A DNA stretch of 64,000 bases from Moringa oleifera (lineage: Eukaryota > Streptophyta > Magnoliopsida > Brassicales > Moringaceae), in the NCBI GenBank assembly GCA_021397835.1, contig JAJFZO010000731.1:744001-808000 (forward strand). The letters run 5' to 3'. The notes under the pieces were generated by a model, which saw only the letters and a list, made by a program, of their open reading frames with translations, ran no database searches and was not told the origin of the DNA. A program made the translations under genes and the position numbers. Shown here in pieces: positions 25,520 to 36,800 of this stretch (the first letter of the stretch is position 1; each line of letters begins with the position of its first letter).

Positions 25520-25752
25520 ACATTGTATTCATTTGTATATACATTCAAAAATTGTGTATAATATTTTTTTGCAAATAAAAGAATCATTTACAGTACATTG
25601 TATTCATTTGTATATACATTCAAAAATTGTGTATAATATTTTTTTGCAAATAAAAGAATCATTTACAGTACATTGTATTCATTTGTATACACATTCAAAA
25701 ATTGTGTATAATATTTTTTTGCAAATAAAAGAATCATTTACAGTACATTGTG
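25520..25752 (+). repeat. Three tandem 75-bp units directly after the ULP1-like stop codon
   Basis: Units start at 25520, 25595 and 25670, with the start of a fourth at 25745; they are nearly identical (one visible base difference in unit 3). Each contains AATAAA (in GCAAATAAAAGAATC), so a possible poly(A) signal is present three times beginning about 25 bp after the stop codon at 25496. The 75-bp unit is divisible by three, which makes an accidental open frame; it is not a gene. Confidence 0.92.
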
Positions 25753-25834
25753 CAATCATTTTACTTCTTCTCTAATCTACAAAAAAATTTTCATTATATT
25801 GTTAGTGTTCATTGAAGACTCTTGAATGTGCATG

Positions 25835-26430
25835 AACATTGAAGATACGATTTCACTAATAAAGGTGCGATTTATTTACCATTAAAGGTACGATTTTTCT
25901 ATCAAAGTACGAATTAATGGTACGATATAATACATAAGGTACGATTTTTCCAAAAAAAGGTACGAATTAATGATACGATATAATATATAAGGTACGATTT
26001 CACGGCTAAATGTACGAAATGATTGGGAGATTCAATATTTAAGATACGATTTTTAATGTTGCATTTTTGAAAAAGATGGTATGAATTAAAGGTACGATTT
26101 ATTATTTAAAACATGAATACAATGTACGATTTTACTAATAAACGTACGAATTAAAGGGGTGACATATTATGCAAGGTACAATTTTATGAATAAAGGTGCG
26201 AAATGATGGTGCGATTCAATATTTAAGTTACGATTTTATGAATAAAGGTGCGAAATGATGGTGGTGCGATTCAAAATTTAAGTTACGATTTTATTGTTAC
26301 AAGTGTGAAAATGACCGTGCGAATTGAAGGCACGATTTTTAATTTAAGATATGATTACAATGTACGCTTTCACTAATAAGGTGCGAATTAAAGGTACGAA
26401 TTAAAGGTGCGAATTAAAGGTACGAATTAA
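25835..26430 (-). repeat. GGTACGATT/GGTGCGAAT motif cluster between the two MULE-B genes
   Basis: Plus-strand GGTACGATTT, GGTACGAATT and GGTGCGAAAT cores; on the minus strand AAATCGTACC. The first copies fall at 25848, 25868, 25891, 25910, 25923, 25942, 25963, 25976, 25995 and 26015, a mix of 19-23 and 13-bp steps. The orientation switches relative to the ULP1-gene arrays and follows the transposase, whose stop codon is at 26510. Confidence 0.88.
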
Positions 26431-26509
26431 GAATATCAAAATAATATACCAATCAGTAATGAAAAATAAGTTTGCAAATAATAATAATATAATCAAAACA
26501 TTAGAATTA

Positions 26510-29228
26510 TCATAAACCATTTGTGTCATCATCTAGTGAAGTTGAATTTAGAGGCATTTTACAAGTTTGTGAATTATGCTCAACTATACCACAATTACGA
26601 CATTTACGACGCAACTGATCAGGCACCTTAGACGATCGAGAGTGACTCACTCCATCATAATATTGTGGATTCGAGCACGTCAATCGATTGTGTCCATATT
26701 GCATGCATCTAGAGCACTTCTTTTGGACCGTCCTCTCCCCACCAGAGGGTATTCTCCGTTTTTTAGGACGCCCTGGTGACTTACCATTATTTGGTGGTAA
26801 TACAATAACTCTTCTAACTTCCTCAGGTACATCCCAATCAGACTTATCACCAATTGGATATACCGGCTCAGAGTACGCTGCTACTAGTTGATCCTGCTTA
26901 TAGTAGTTAGAGCAAAGAGTTATGAAGTCAATATTACGTTCCCTGTAAAAAAGGCCAAATTTGTGAAGTTAATACAAGCAATAACAATGAATAATTAAAA
27001 AATAGAGGAAATTGTCAAAATTAGCATCAATGTCACCTGGAAGCTGCTAGTGCATGTGCACATGGCAAGAGATCAGCCTGAAACTCTCTACAAGTGCAAG
27101 TACGTTCAATAAGATTCACAATTACCTCCTTACCCTTCTGCCTAACTAAAAATACATTCCAATCAACATTGGAGGCTGTCATTTGTAATGAAACTTTTTG
27201 TCTCTCAGTCATCAATGAGTGAGCCCATTCTGTTAGTTGTGACCTCCAAACTTTAGCTCTCTCAAGTCGATTATAGAACCAACGTTGCATCATGTCTCGA
27301 ATGAATTCCAATAGAGCTGTCACAGGTAACTCTCGAGCAAATCGCAGACACGAATTCAAGCTCTCAGCTATGTTAGTGGTCATGAGTTGATATCGTCTTT
27401 GGGGGCAATACACACGTGACCATTTTCTCGGATCTTCCTTCATGACATATTCGAATGCTTTAGGGTGATTAGCCTGCAACTCAGTCATCAATTTATTAAA
27501 TTCAGACTCTCGATATACCCTTGCTGCATTATAAAATATCTTAGATATATTTTCCCTCTTGAATTTATTCTTTATATTTTGAGCCATATGCCACGAACAT
27601 AAACCATGACAAGAATTGGGGAAGACCTTTGCGATGGCATTTGCAATACTGACATGACGATCTGATATAATAACCAAGTCCTCAACCGAGCCTATAGCTT
27701 CTTTCAGTTGCCGTAAGAACCACTCCCATGCATCATAGTTCTCGGAGTCACCATAACCGAATGCTAGTGGATATATCTGTTCATTCCCATCTTTGCACGC
27801 CGCTACAAACATTACACCGTGAAACCTTCCTTTTAAGTGAGTGGCATCGATAGCAATGACCGGTCTGATTACTAAATGGAACCCCCTCAATGATTGCCCA
27901 AGAGCCACAAATAAATACTTAAATCGATTAGTTCTATCTTCAATACATATGTGAGCCTTAGTTCCTGGATTAATTGTTTGCAACATGTGGCAGTATGACG
28001 GCAATTGTTGATATGACTCAATTGGGTCACCATATGTAAGAGACAACGCATACTCTTTAGCCTTCCAAGCTTTACTGTATAAAATTTGTATGCCATAGAG
28101 TTCTTTCATATCACCCATGATATCTTTCGGCTTAATGATTCTAGCATTAGTAGACAACCTTTGAGCCATAATTTCTCCAATAATGGCAGAACTTGCTTGT
28201 TGATGCCGTCGATGCAACTCTTCAACTGTGCAAGTGTGTGTCAAATCACACCTTCTAATTTGAAAGAATTGTCCTTGTGCAACTCTCACAGCACGAATCT
28301 TCCATGCACAATTTCTTTCTCTACAAGCAATCTCAAATAATGATTTGTTAGACCTAGTGACTCTAAACTCAAAGTTCTCAGTTAAAGCATGCACACCCAA
28401 AAATCGCTTCAGCTCTTTTTTGTTCGGAAAAAACTGACCTCTAGCAAGGGTGTCAATTGGAGTCACTGATTCCATAGTAGAAGTCGACGTAAGACCGTGT
28501 AATTCAGCACCCAACACACCATACCGTCTGACAACACCATCACTTGGATTATTATGTACTTTCGGGCATGTGACTGGGATATAAGGTGGGACAGGACGTA
28601 GATTCTCATTCAATTCTTCATTGTCATGTTTTGCTTCTGGAATGGGTTCACATTGATCTTCACTGGTGGGTTGAGTAGGATGAGTTTCCATGATTGGGTA
28701 TTTACACCTAATATCATAGTCCACCCGCTCATCCAAGTTGATCACATCGGTATGGATCTCATTAGTATGCTGAGTGTCAATGGGAGTCTCACTATGGATG
28801 AATGGTTCAATTCCATATACATCTAATTCAATAGTTGGATTACTCCCAGAACAACTTATGTTAATAGGATTGACTCGTCTTGAAATTTCACCTTCACATA
28901 AACTTTGTCTATTCTCAACAAAATTTCGCTCCACTAGATCAACAATCACACGAGGAATTATGCTGTCATCGTACAACATAAACTCAACATCGTCATCATT
29001 CACTAACTCAATTTTGCTAGCAGTTTTTTCAGATCTTACTATAGTATGCAGTACAACATCAGTCATAGTGAAATCAACCTCCACACAAGATTTAACCAAA
29101 TCCAGCAACTGCACATATGTCAAACCCCTCCGAACAATATATCCCTTAGTTTTGATATATCTGCCAACATACTCAAAACTACCACTGGACTCAGACCACT
29201 CACCATTCCAAGTTACAATTATCCGCAT
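26510..29228 (-). CDS. MuDR-type MULE transposase, two exons, apparently intact
   Basis: Cuts and inserts the element by recognising its ends. Exons 29228-27037 and 26942-26510 join in phase (874 aa). I chose MRIIVTWNGEW at 29228 because an acceptor-like TTTACAG directly precedes it and MULE-A has the same context; an in-frame Met at 29249 is an alternative. Domains: N-terminal MuDR-type region, DNA-binding region with Cys/His residues at about 295-335 (CAWKIRAV, RRCDLTHTC), DDE transposase core (Asp461 in VIAIDATHLKG, Asp523 in IISDRH, then CSWHMAQN and a downstream Glu), SWIM zinc finger (CTC about 711, CAH about 723). Exon 2 adds two CX2CX4HX4C zinc knuckles (Cys807-Cys820 and Cys845-Cys858). 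No stop or frameshift was found. Confidence 0.93.
27005..27028 (+). repeat. Internal inverted copy of the MULE-B right terminus
   Basis: 24 bp beginning GAGGAAATTGTCAAAATTAG, an exact reverse complement of the element's right end at 29972-29995. It lies inside the 94-bp last intron of the transposase gene, eight bases from the 5' splice site. The equivalent intron of MULE-A shows only weak similarity here. Confidence 0.9.
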
Positions 29229-29284
29229 TCTGTAAAGAAAATATTTCAAATTACAATTGAAAATAATTACTTATAACATAAAAT

Positions 29285-29480
29285 AATGCACGATTTCATA
29301 AACTTGTTACGATTTCATGATAGAAGTTACGAATTATCATAATCATGTTACGATTTACTAAGACATGATTTTCAAACATATATATTTTTTCATATTCTAT
29401 ATATAATCGAATATTTAAGCTACGTTGTTGCGCAAATGCATAATTATGTTACGATTTATCAATTAAGATACGATTTTAAT
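29285..29480 (-). repeat. TTACGATTT motif cluster upstream of the MULE-B transposase
   Basis: Spaced GTTACGATTTC, GTTACGAATT and ATACGATTTT copies. On the minus strand they read AAATCGTAAC, in the direction of the transposase, and sit just upstream of its start codon at 29228, probably in a leader intron. An (AT)n run lies at 29480-29500. Confidence 0.75.
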
Positions 29481-29971
29481 ATATATATATATATATACAT
29501 ATATATACATTCATATATATGGAAGAACACAAATTATATTCAAGCTACATTATTGTTCAAAGGTATACCCGTCACCCTTTTCACCTTCGAGCACGTTCTG
29601 ATTTTGAAGACAAATATGTTGTGAAAACACACGAGATTGAGAAATATGCACTCAAAAATATGAGCTTTCTTCTCTGCAGGACAAATAGTTAAAAATGTTA
29701 GTGACTACCTTCGATTCCTTCTTTGGATCTTGGATACAAAGGAGGGAAGAAAAAACCAAAAGAGAGAGCAAAGAAAAACTCAGACACAAGAAAAAGAGGT
29801 CGGAGAGAGAGAGACAGCTCAAATGAAGAAAGTATTCAGACAAATCTCCTCAATTTTTGAATTATTTTAATTTCAAGGGTATCATTGTCTTTTTTAAGGG
29901 TATTTTTGTCTTTCTGATATATGTAAGTGCTAAAAAAAACAAAAGTTTCTTTTGCAAAAAAATATTGGCGG

Positions 29972-29995
29972 GATGCTAATTTTGACAATTTCCTC
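29972..29995 (-). repeat. MULE-B right terminal sequence
   Basis: The minus strand begins GAGGAAATTGTCAAAATTAG. It aligns with the left end of MULE-A (GAGGAAATTATTAAAATTGA) and is followed by the right target duplication. Confidence 0.9.
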
Positions 29996-30004
29996 AAATC
30001 CAAA
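29996..30004. repeat. Right 9-bp target-site duplication of MULE-B
   Basis: AAATCCAAA, identical to 20922-20930. Confidence 0.92.
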
Positions 30005-30873
30005 TCTGGCATCCGTTGGCAATGGCATTAGTGGCAGTATCGGCAGTCTCAAAAAATTTAGTATCATAACCTCAGTAAATCAAACACTCTTTCACTTAAT
30101 TTCTAACCACCTAGCAAAGCACAGAGAGAATCCCGCAAAAATTCCAATTTGGTCTTTCTTGTCTTCATTTTCTTGGAATCAAGGTACGATTTGATCCATT
30201 TTCCCTAATTTCCCTTTGCGATCTCTCTCTCCCCGTTCCTTTGTGTTTTGCTGATTATCAGTTGATCTACGCTTTTGAAACTGATTATTGGGTCTCAAAG
30301 CAGCTATGAAAGGGATCCTGAACGTGGATCGATCCCAAATATGTTTACCGCGCTTAATTTCTCTGGTCTTTCTTCCCTAACTACATTGAGCGGTCATTCT
30401 CTGTTTGGTTCTAAAAAAAAAATGGGAAGAAATAATGATGAAAGTAAAGAAGAAGAAAGAAAAAACCTGCCTCTACCTTTGAGTTCTTGCTGCTCTCTGG
30501 ATGAATAATGTAACTCAACGGAGCTCTGTTGTCTAAATCGTACAATTAGGTTCAATTTTTAGTGGACTTTATTCATTTCCTGCTGCCTCAATTTAGATCT
30601 CCTTCTCCGCATTTCTTGCTATCTAAAATGATGCACTATCCTTTCCTTCTTGGCTACTTATTATGCTATCAGTTTACTGATTCTCTTGTGTTTGAGACCT
30701 AAAAAGAAGATCATGAACTTAAGCATACTCTGTGGATTCGATTCTAATTTTGCTGCTTTTCCATCACTTTTGCAGGTCAATTTTTCCATTGATATTTTCT
30801 GCTTAAAGATTCATTTCCACTTATAGAGAAAGAAAACAATAGAAAAAAGAACATAGAGTGGTAGTTAGAAGCA
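30005..30873 (+). promoter_or_regulatory. Promoter, 5' UTR and leader intron of the Rgp1-family gene
   Basis: A likely leader exon ends at TCAAG|GTACGA (30183/30184) and resumes after TTTTGCAG (30775/30776), giving a 592-bp leader intron; the ATG follows at 30874. The pyrimidine-rich stretch typical of plant leaders is around 30210-30240. MULE-B ends at 29995, so the whole region from element to candidate donor is only about 190 bp. I see no obvious TATA box. Confidence 0.5.
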
Positions 30874-33800
30874 ATGTTGTCATCTAGGTTTTCTTTTTTT
30901 GGAGGTGGCCTTTCCAACAAGGTTGATAATTCCTCAAATGGTCTTAAAAGTGAGCTCAAGCCAACTCTTAAATTACAAACAGACAAAGATGTTTACAGAC
31001 CTGGTGATTCTGTTTTTGTTACTATCGAAATATGCAATGTTGCCCTTGGGGGTGCCCCACATGGGATTGTGCCTTCCCTTTTGGTTGAAAAGCTTGGCTT
31101 TGAGCTCAAAGGGATTGAGAAGTTGGATATTCAATGGTTTGCCACTCAGAAACCTTTTCCTGGATCGAAGCAAAGAAGAGGTTTGTATTACTTTTCTTTT
31201 TCTTTCTTTTCCCGAGAAAGTCTTTTTTCAAGTTCATTTCCTTTTTCTGTTTAATAAATTGGTTTAGTTAAATGCTAGTTGGTTAGGAAGGAATTAAGGA
31301 AGGGAAAATAATTTTAAAATTTGAGCTTTCTTCTATATTAGTATTGGGAATTTTGTGTCAAGTGATTAGATCAAAGGAACAATTGAAACCCATGGATGGA
31401 GATCTTTAACTTAAAGTGGTTATGTTCTAAGTGAAAACCATGGTTGAAAAAGGAAGGTAATTTGCTTGAACCTGTAACAATAGTAAGAAATGAAAATGAT
31501 TTGCATAATAAGAACTATTTGTTAACTGCTATTTTAAGCTGCCTTTGTTGGAAGATGATTGCAATTTTTGTTGGGCCTTCTTTTCATTTTCTTGTCTATG
31601 GAGAGAACTTACATAAAAAATAAGAAAAAAAGGATTACTTGCTTCCTGTGATGTTTTCTTATTTTTGTTAATAATTTAAGATTGATATGGTCTTATGACA
31701 AGATTTTCAGGTGAACACACATTTTTGAACTGTTCAGCACCATCAATGGTTTCAAATCAGGTGGTGTCTTCTGGTGCCACAAAAACATGTAAGCTCATTC
31801 CTGTTTTCTTTCATTATCTCGTAAGTGTTGGTGAATTCATGTTTCATGATACTTTACAATCTAGCCCTGCTATGTTACCCTTCCATTCTGTTCCCTTTTT
31901 ACAAGATCAACTACAATAAGTGCTATTTTTTTTTAAAAAAAAAAAAATCATGTAGCAAACTCTTGAACCATTATGTAGTTGTTACCGATGATTACATTCC
32001 TTTCTTAAGTAACTCAAAACAGTGTAGTGCTTGATTCCTTGGCGACTTTATGATTTCTTTTGGGTCTTTCGAACTATATTTCATTACTCAACTTATCCTT
32101 GTTGTAGCAATGAAGTTCTGCTGATACCACATTGTTTAGAAATGTCTTCGAAAAGACTTGGTCACTTTTTCTCTCTCATTTTTCTCAATTAGAAAGAACC
32201 TAATTTCGATGAGGAAAAAAATTATATTTCCTGTGCAATAAAATGGTGCTAGGATGAGCTTTTGAGTCAATTATAGGATGAAAGTTTTAGATATTTTTTG
32301 CTATGTTTGCCTGTAATATAAATCAGTAAGTGGTATTACCTGTGAATGGGTTTCCTAGGGATGCAGAGAGATTGTAAAGAAGGGCACTGCTGAGTTTGTA
32401 TTCAACGAATAATTTTTGCTTTTCTCTGGAATTAAACTCGTTGACTGGTTTTGAAACTAGCAGAATACTATGGACTTTTGACAAAAGAAACTGCCGTTGA
32501 AGTGCCTTTGCTATTTTTGATCTTTTGCTTGCTTTTGTTAGCAGAGATCTTCTAATTGAATTCAATATGCTCTTAAAGTTGACCTGTTCATTTATCTCAA
32601 AGATTTCTGAAAAAAAGAAAAGAAAAGAAGTTGTCTTGAAGTTGAAAGAGGATTAAAAAAAAAAAAAAAAAGACAAAGAAAGGAAAAAGATGATGTCCTT
32701 TTGATGGTTCATCACAAGAGAGAGGAGCTCTTTAGAGGTGGGCAAGTAATGTGGTGGATTGTGCTATTTGGTACAGTTATGGAAGAAAGGTGAACTCCTG
32801 AATTTAATGTGGAAGGCTATGTTGTTGTTAAACTCTATTTGTACATTTGCTGTGTATGTCAACCTCTACTTGTTGTTTGTCTTTTTTCATTTTTTAAGGA
32901 AAATATGCTACGTATCTAGACAAAAAGGAAAGGGATGGAAGTCCTTGTACTTCCTTGTACATTGGAAGTTCAACCAAAGGAACTATGTAGGTCAATCCTT
33001 GGAATAAAAAGTCGTAGATGACATGGTTTTCAAGTCATGCTTTATCCAGTCTTCATCTGTAATCCAGAAAAAGTAGGGAAGAATTTGCCTTATATTCGAA
33101 ATTGTAATCCAGCCTTCATCTGTTCTGACGTTAATGTTTGTTGTCGCATATTTTTGATGTGTACTTGTGTGCATAGATCTTTATGTCATGTGGTGAGTGC
33201 TATCTTGTGGCATTCACTATTAAGTTTCTTTGACGATCTTTTTGATTTTAAGCAGATGGGTTTATTTAATTTTATTTGCAGATCTGGTGAGGGCTGTGCT
33301 GCCTGACATTATACCACCTTCTTACAGGGGCACTACTATTCGCTACCTTTACTATGTTAGGAGTACATTATCTGGATGGTGGTTGACACTAGAAAATGGC
33401 CCCTCTTGTAGAGAGTCAAGGAAAGAATTTACTGAAGTGGTTAGTGTACTAGATTCCTTACTTGCTTTAGAGATTGCTGAAATAAATCCGTTTTTTTATT
33501 TAATTCCTATACAGATTGTTTGACTCCACTTAGGGAGCTTCACTTATGCTTTTAAAATTTTTTATATAGTTCTTCTCTACCCCATTATTGACTTTAATAA
33601 TAAGATGTTAGATACTTGAGAACTTCTGTTGCTTCTTTCCTTTTTGGTTCATGAACTTAATTCAGCAAATTGCATATGGTTAAGGAAATCATGGCAACTG
33701 TATCCAACATTTGATTTTAAAAATTTTTTTAGTAAGAAATGATTTCAGCATATTACTCTGTCCTGCCTCTCTACTGTATGCTGCTGAAACTGTGTTTCAC

Positions 33801-36800
33801 GCACAATCCAATACCATAAGGTATTTGCTGTTGCCACTTAATTTCAAACACTAGTATTTCTCCATCATTGAACATGGATACCAAATGCCAAGCTACTTTT
33901 TCTATAAACTGGAAGCATGTCTTGTATATACAGCATATTTAGCATGGCACATATCAAAGCATATAATGTTTGCTTCTTGTTTTTCTTTTTCCATTTTTTT
34001 TTTAAATATGGCTGCTCACTCCATGTCATGGACTGTGTGCTACTCCATGTAGGTGCCTTCCGGCTTAAAAGGAATATAAAAAGTCCCGCCTAACTTTTGA
34101 ATTTGTTTTCTGTCAAGCATTGAACGCTGAAGTTTGATTCTTTGGATTGATCTTTTCTTGCTCCTTCATTGCTCATTTGTTAAAAGCTGTAGGTTTTTTC
34201 TTCTCTTATTCAGTGACATTGGGATGTTTGTTATTAGGGTTCAAAATGCTATTGATTATTCACTGATGTCTATCTATGTTAGGAGAGGATTGATTTTATG
34301 TTTGTTTGAAGGATCTGATGATTTGGTCATTTGAGGTGATTTTTATTTCTTTTTATCTTCTGCTTTGCTCCTTCCTGAAGGTCACAAAAATTGTCAAGTC
34401 TTCTAGTTTTGTGCAGCTTAAAATGCCTTTGATCATATATTATTTATGGTATTTTTCTGCTCTATTTTGCAAATCACACTGTTTCATGCTACTGGCTCTA
34501 AAGACAGATACGTGCCCCCCTCCACAAACAAATGTACATGTAATATGTATGTCTAATCACACATATGCACATATTTAGATATGTCTATATATGTGTGTGT
34601 ACGTATATCATATTTGTATGTTGAAGATATTTTCCTATGGTTTACCTGTGAGCAAAACTCTTACACCATCAGTTAATTATTTGTTTATTCACACATATTT
34701 CTCTGTAAGTTGAAGATAATTTCCCATGGTTTACCTGTGAATAAAACTCTTACACCATCTATCAATTATTTGTTTATTCACATCATACATGCAAATATTT
34801 AAGTACATTAATTGTCTTTAACTAATTCATAAATGCATTAAAATTGTGTGAAAATGAAGTTTAATTTATTGAACTATTATCTGAAGAAGTAATTATGAAT
34901 GTCCATCACATGTGGAATCCGAGTGATATTGCGTGTTTAGAAAATCAGAGAAGATCAGTTAATAGATTATGTGCTGCCAGAGTTGTTACTCACCATTTGT
35001 AACATTATCCTTACTCTGACTGTATGTCATTTGTATTGTGGCTCTTCATTAGCAAACATGTATTTCATGCGTATCACATTCTAGTCCTTGTCTGGCCAAT
35101 CAACTACTTTTTGAATTTTATGAATTTTCTTATAGAGTTGTTGTCTATTTGAACTATTAATCCCAACAGGAAACTCGTATTCCATTACAAATATGGGTAA
35201 CTCAGAAAAGCAATGGTTTGCTACTGGAAGAAAGACAAAGTGATGGTGAGTTTTCTCTGAATCCATCTATTTGTAAATGAATGAATGTAAATATTCCATT
35301 ATCAGGAATTAATTCGATGAGTATATCAAGTTATTCTTGGAAGTTAGCAAATTTTATTTTCAGAATCGCATTTTATGTCCAGTTTTTGTTTCTTTTATGC
35401 TTTTTTTTGCCTAGTGAATTTCCAAAGAAATTGACAGTCTACTTGATTTGTAGTTTTGATATCTTAGGATTATTGCAAGACACCTGAGTGGCTGGTCTTC
35501 TTGAAGATTTGTGTCAAAAGTGTGCCACCATTTGGCAGATAACCTACTGATCATTATTAGCATGTTCTCCAATGGTCATTGTTGAAATAGTAAGAAATTG
35601 TAAACAGGTAGATGGTGTCGCTTAATAATTGATTAAACTTTGAGGCTTAAGTTTGCTGGACATGATTTTCATTGCAGTACCAGTCAATTTCCAGATGGTA
35701 TTTCTTTTTTTTTTTTTTTTTCTCTCCAGTGCTTTCAATGTACCTTTCTTGCCTGCTTGGGTTGCTCCTCCCTTTTCAGTGTTTCCAGTCTTTACAAGTT
35801 TATCACTTGTCAGAAAAATAAAATGATATTCAAATAGCACTTTCTAGGCATTCAAAAGATCATAGTGATCTTTTTTCTTTAAAGAACCTTTTACATCTTT
35901 GGCCAGTGTAGCTAGATATTATTCTAGCAAACTGCAGTTAAATATTGAGGAATTTAGGTACCAATTTTGAGCGCTTTCTGTTGCAAAGTTCTTGTTTATT
36001 CTACTTAGTTTGCTGTGGCAATATTGTGATTTTCTTGTTCATTGATACTAGTGAGATGAGCATGGTTAGGTTGATCCTTGGGGCCAAATTTACTGTTGAA
36101 ATTGATCTGAAATAGTGAAAATCACATCTGACAATTGGATTTCTCGTCACCACTGATGACCATGCAATATATTTAACATGTTAGTCTGATCTTTCGAATG
36201 GATACTAGGCTTGCTTCGCAAACTAAAAAGATGTATGTTGCTGTGTCTGTCACAAAAGGTTAATTCTTTGATGTTCTTGTAACTTGCATGCTAGAGAGAA
36301 GCAGCTTTAAAAAAAAAAGTTTAATATTATACACCATAAACTTTGTGAGAAGCTAACTTGGTCATTCTATATTTAGTATGCTTCTGTATTAGTTATTAAA
36401 AAAAAAAGCATAAGGAATATGTTCTCTTATTTGCAGGGACTGTTCCTGCTACTACCATCCAGACGGATATATACTGGAAAGAGATGGATGGAGACTCAGA
36501 ATGGGTATGCTGCAATAGTGATTATTTATTTTTCTTTCTCATTTTTCTATAATTTTTTCTCCTGTTTGAAGTCATTTAGAACATTTCTCACCACATTTTC
36601 CGGTGAGGCGTTTTCTCACTGTTTGAAGTAAACAATTACTGATTCAATTGAAAACTTTTGGCACAGGCTAGAGCAAATGATATCTATGATGGTGTTGAGG
36701 AAGGATATGAGAGCTCAAGAGATGAGGTCTCATCTGTTTCTTCCTACAATCATGTTAAAGAAAATCTACACAAAGCCTTTGGAAGTTCACTATCATTGCA

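Larger units (their letters stand above)
20931..29995. mobile_element. MULE-B: nearly intact Mutator-like element with transposase and DUF1985/ULP1 gene
   Basis: A 9065-bp element flanked by a perfect 9-bp duplication (AAATCCAAA). Its left end, GGGGTATTTTTTTCTGTAG, aligns with the right end of MULE-A read on the minus strand; its right end on the minus strand reads GAGGAAATTGTCAAAATTAG and aligns with the left end of MULE-A. The ends are only weakly inverted copies of each other. Gene content: DUF1985/ULP1-like gene (plus, 21749-25496) and transposase (minus, 29228-26510), convergent, with four motif clusters around them. The identical duplication and open transposase indicate a fairly recent insertion. 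The right end lies in the upstream region of the Rgp1-family gene. Confidence 0.94.

Noticed and set aside
25533..25775. Open frame of 80 codons with repeated MYIHSKIVYNIF-like protein
   Set aside because: It is a by-product of the 75-bp tandem repeat, whose unit length is divisible by three; no other coding evidence.
9310..29995. MULE-A and MULE-B as the two inverted arms of one large element
   Set aside because: Each has its own pair of ends and its own 9-bp target duplication (7/9 and 9/9, with different sequences), so they are separate insertions.
27005..29995. A nested MULE with its own ends around the transposase
   Set aside because: Flanking 9-bp sequences differ (TAAAAAATA against AAATCCAAA), so insertion as a unit is not supported; kept only as an odd internal end copy.
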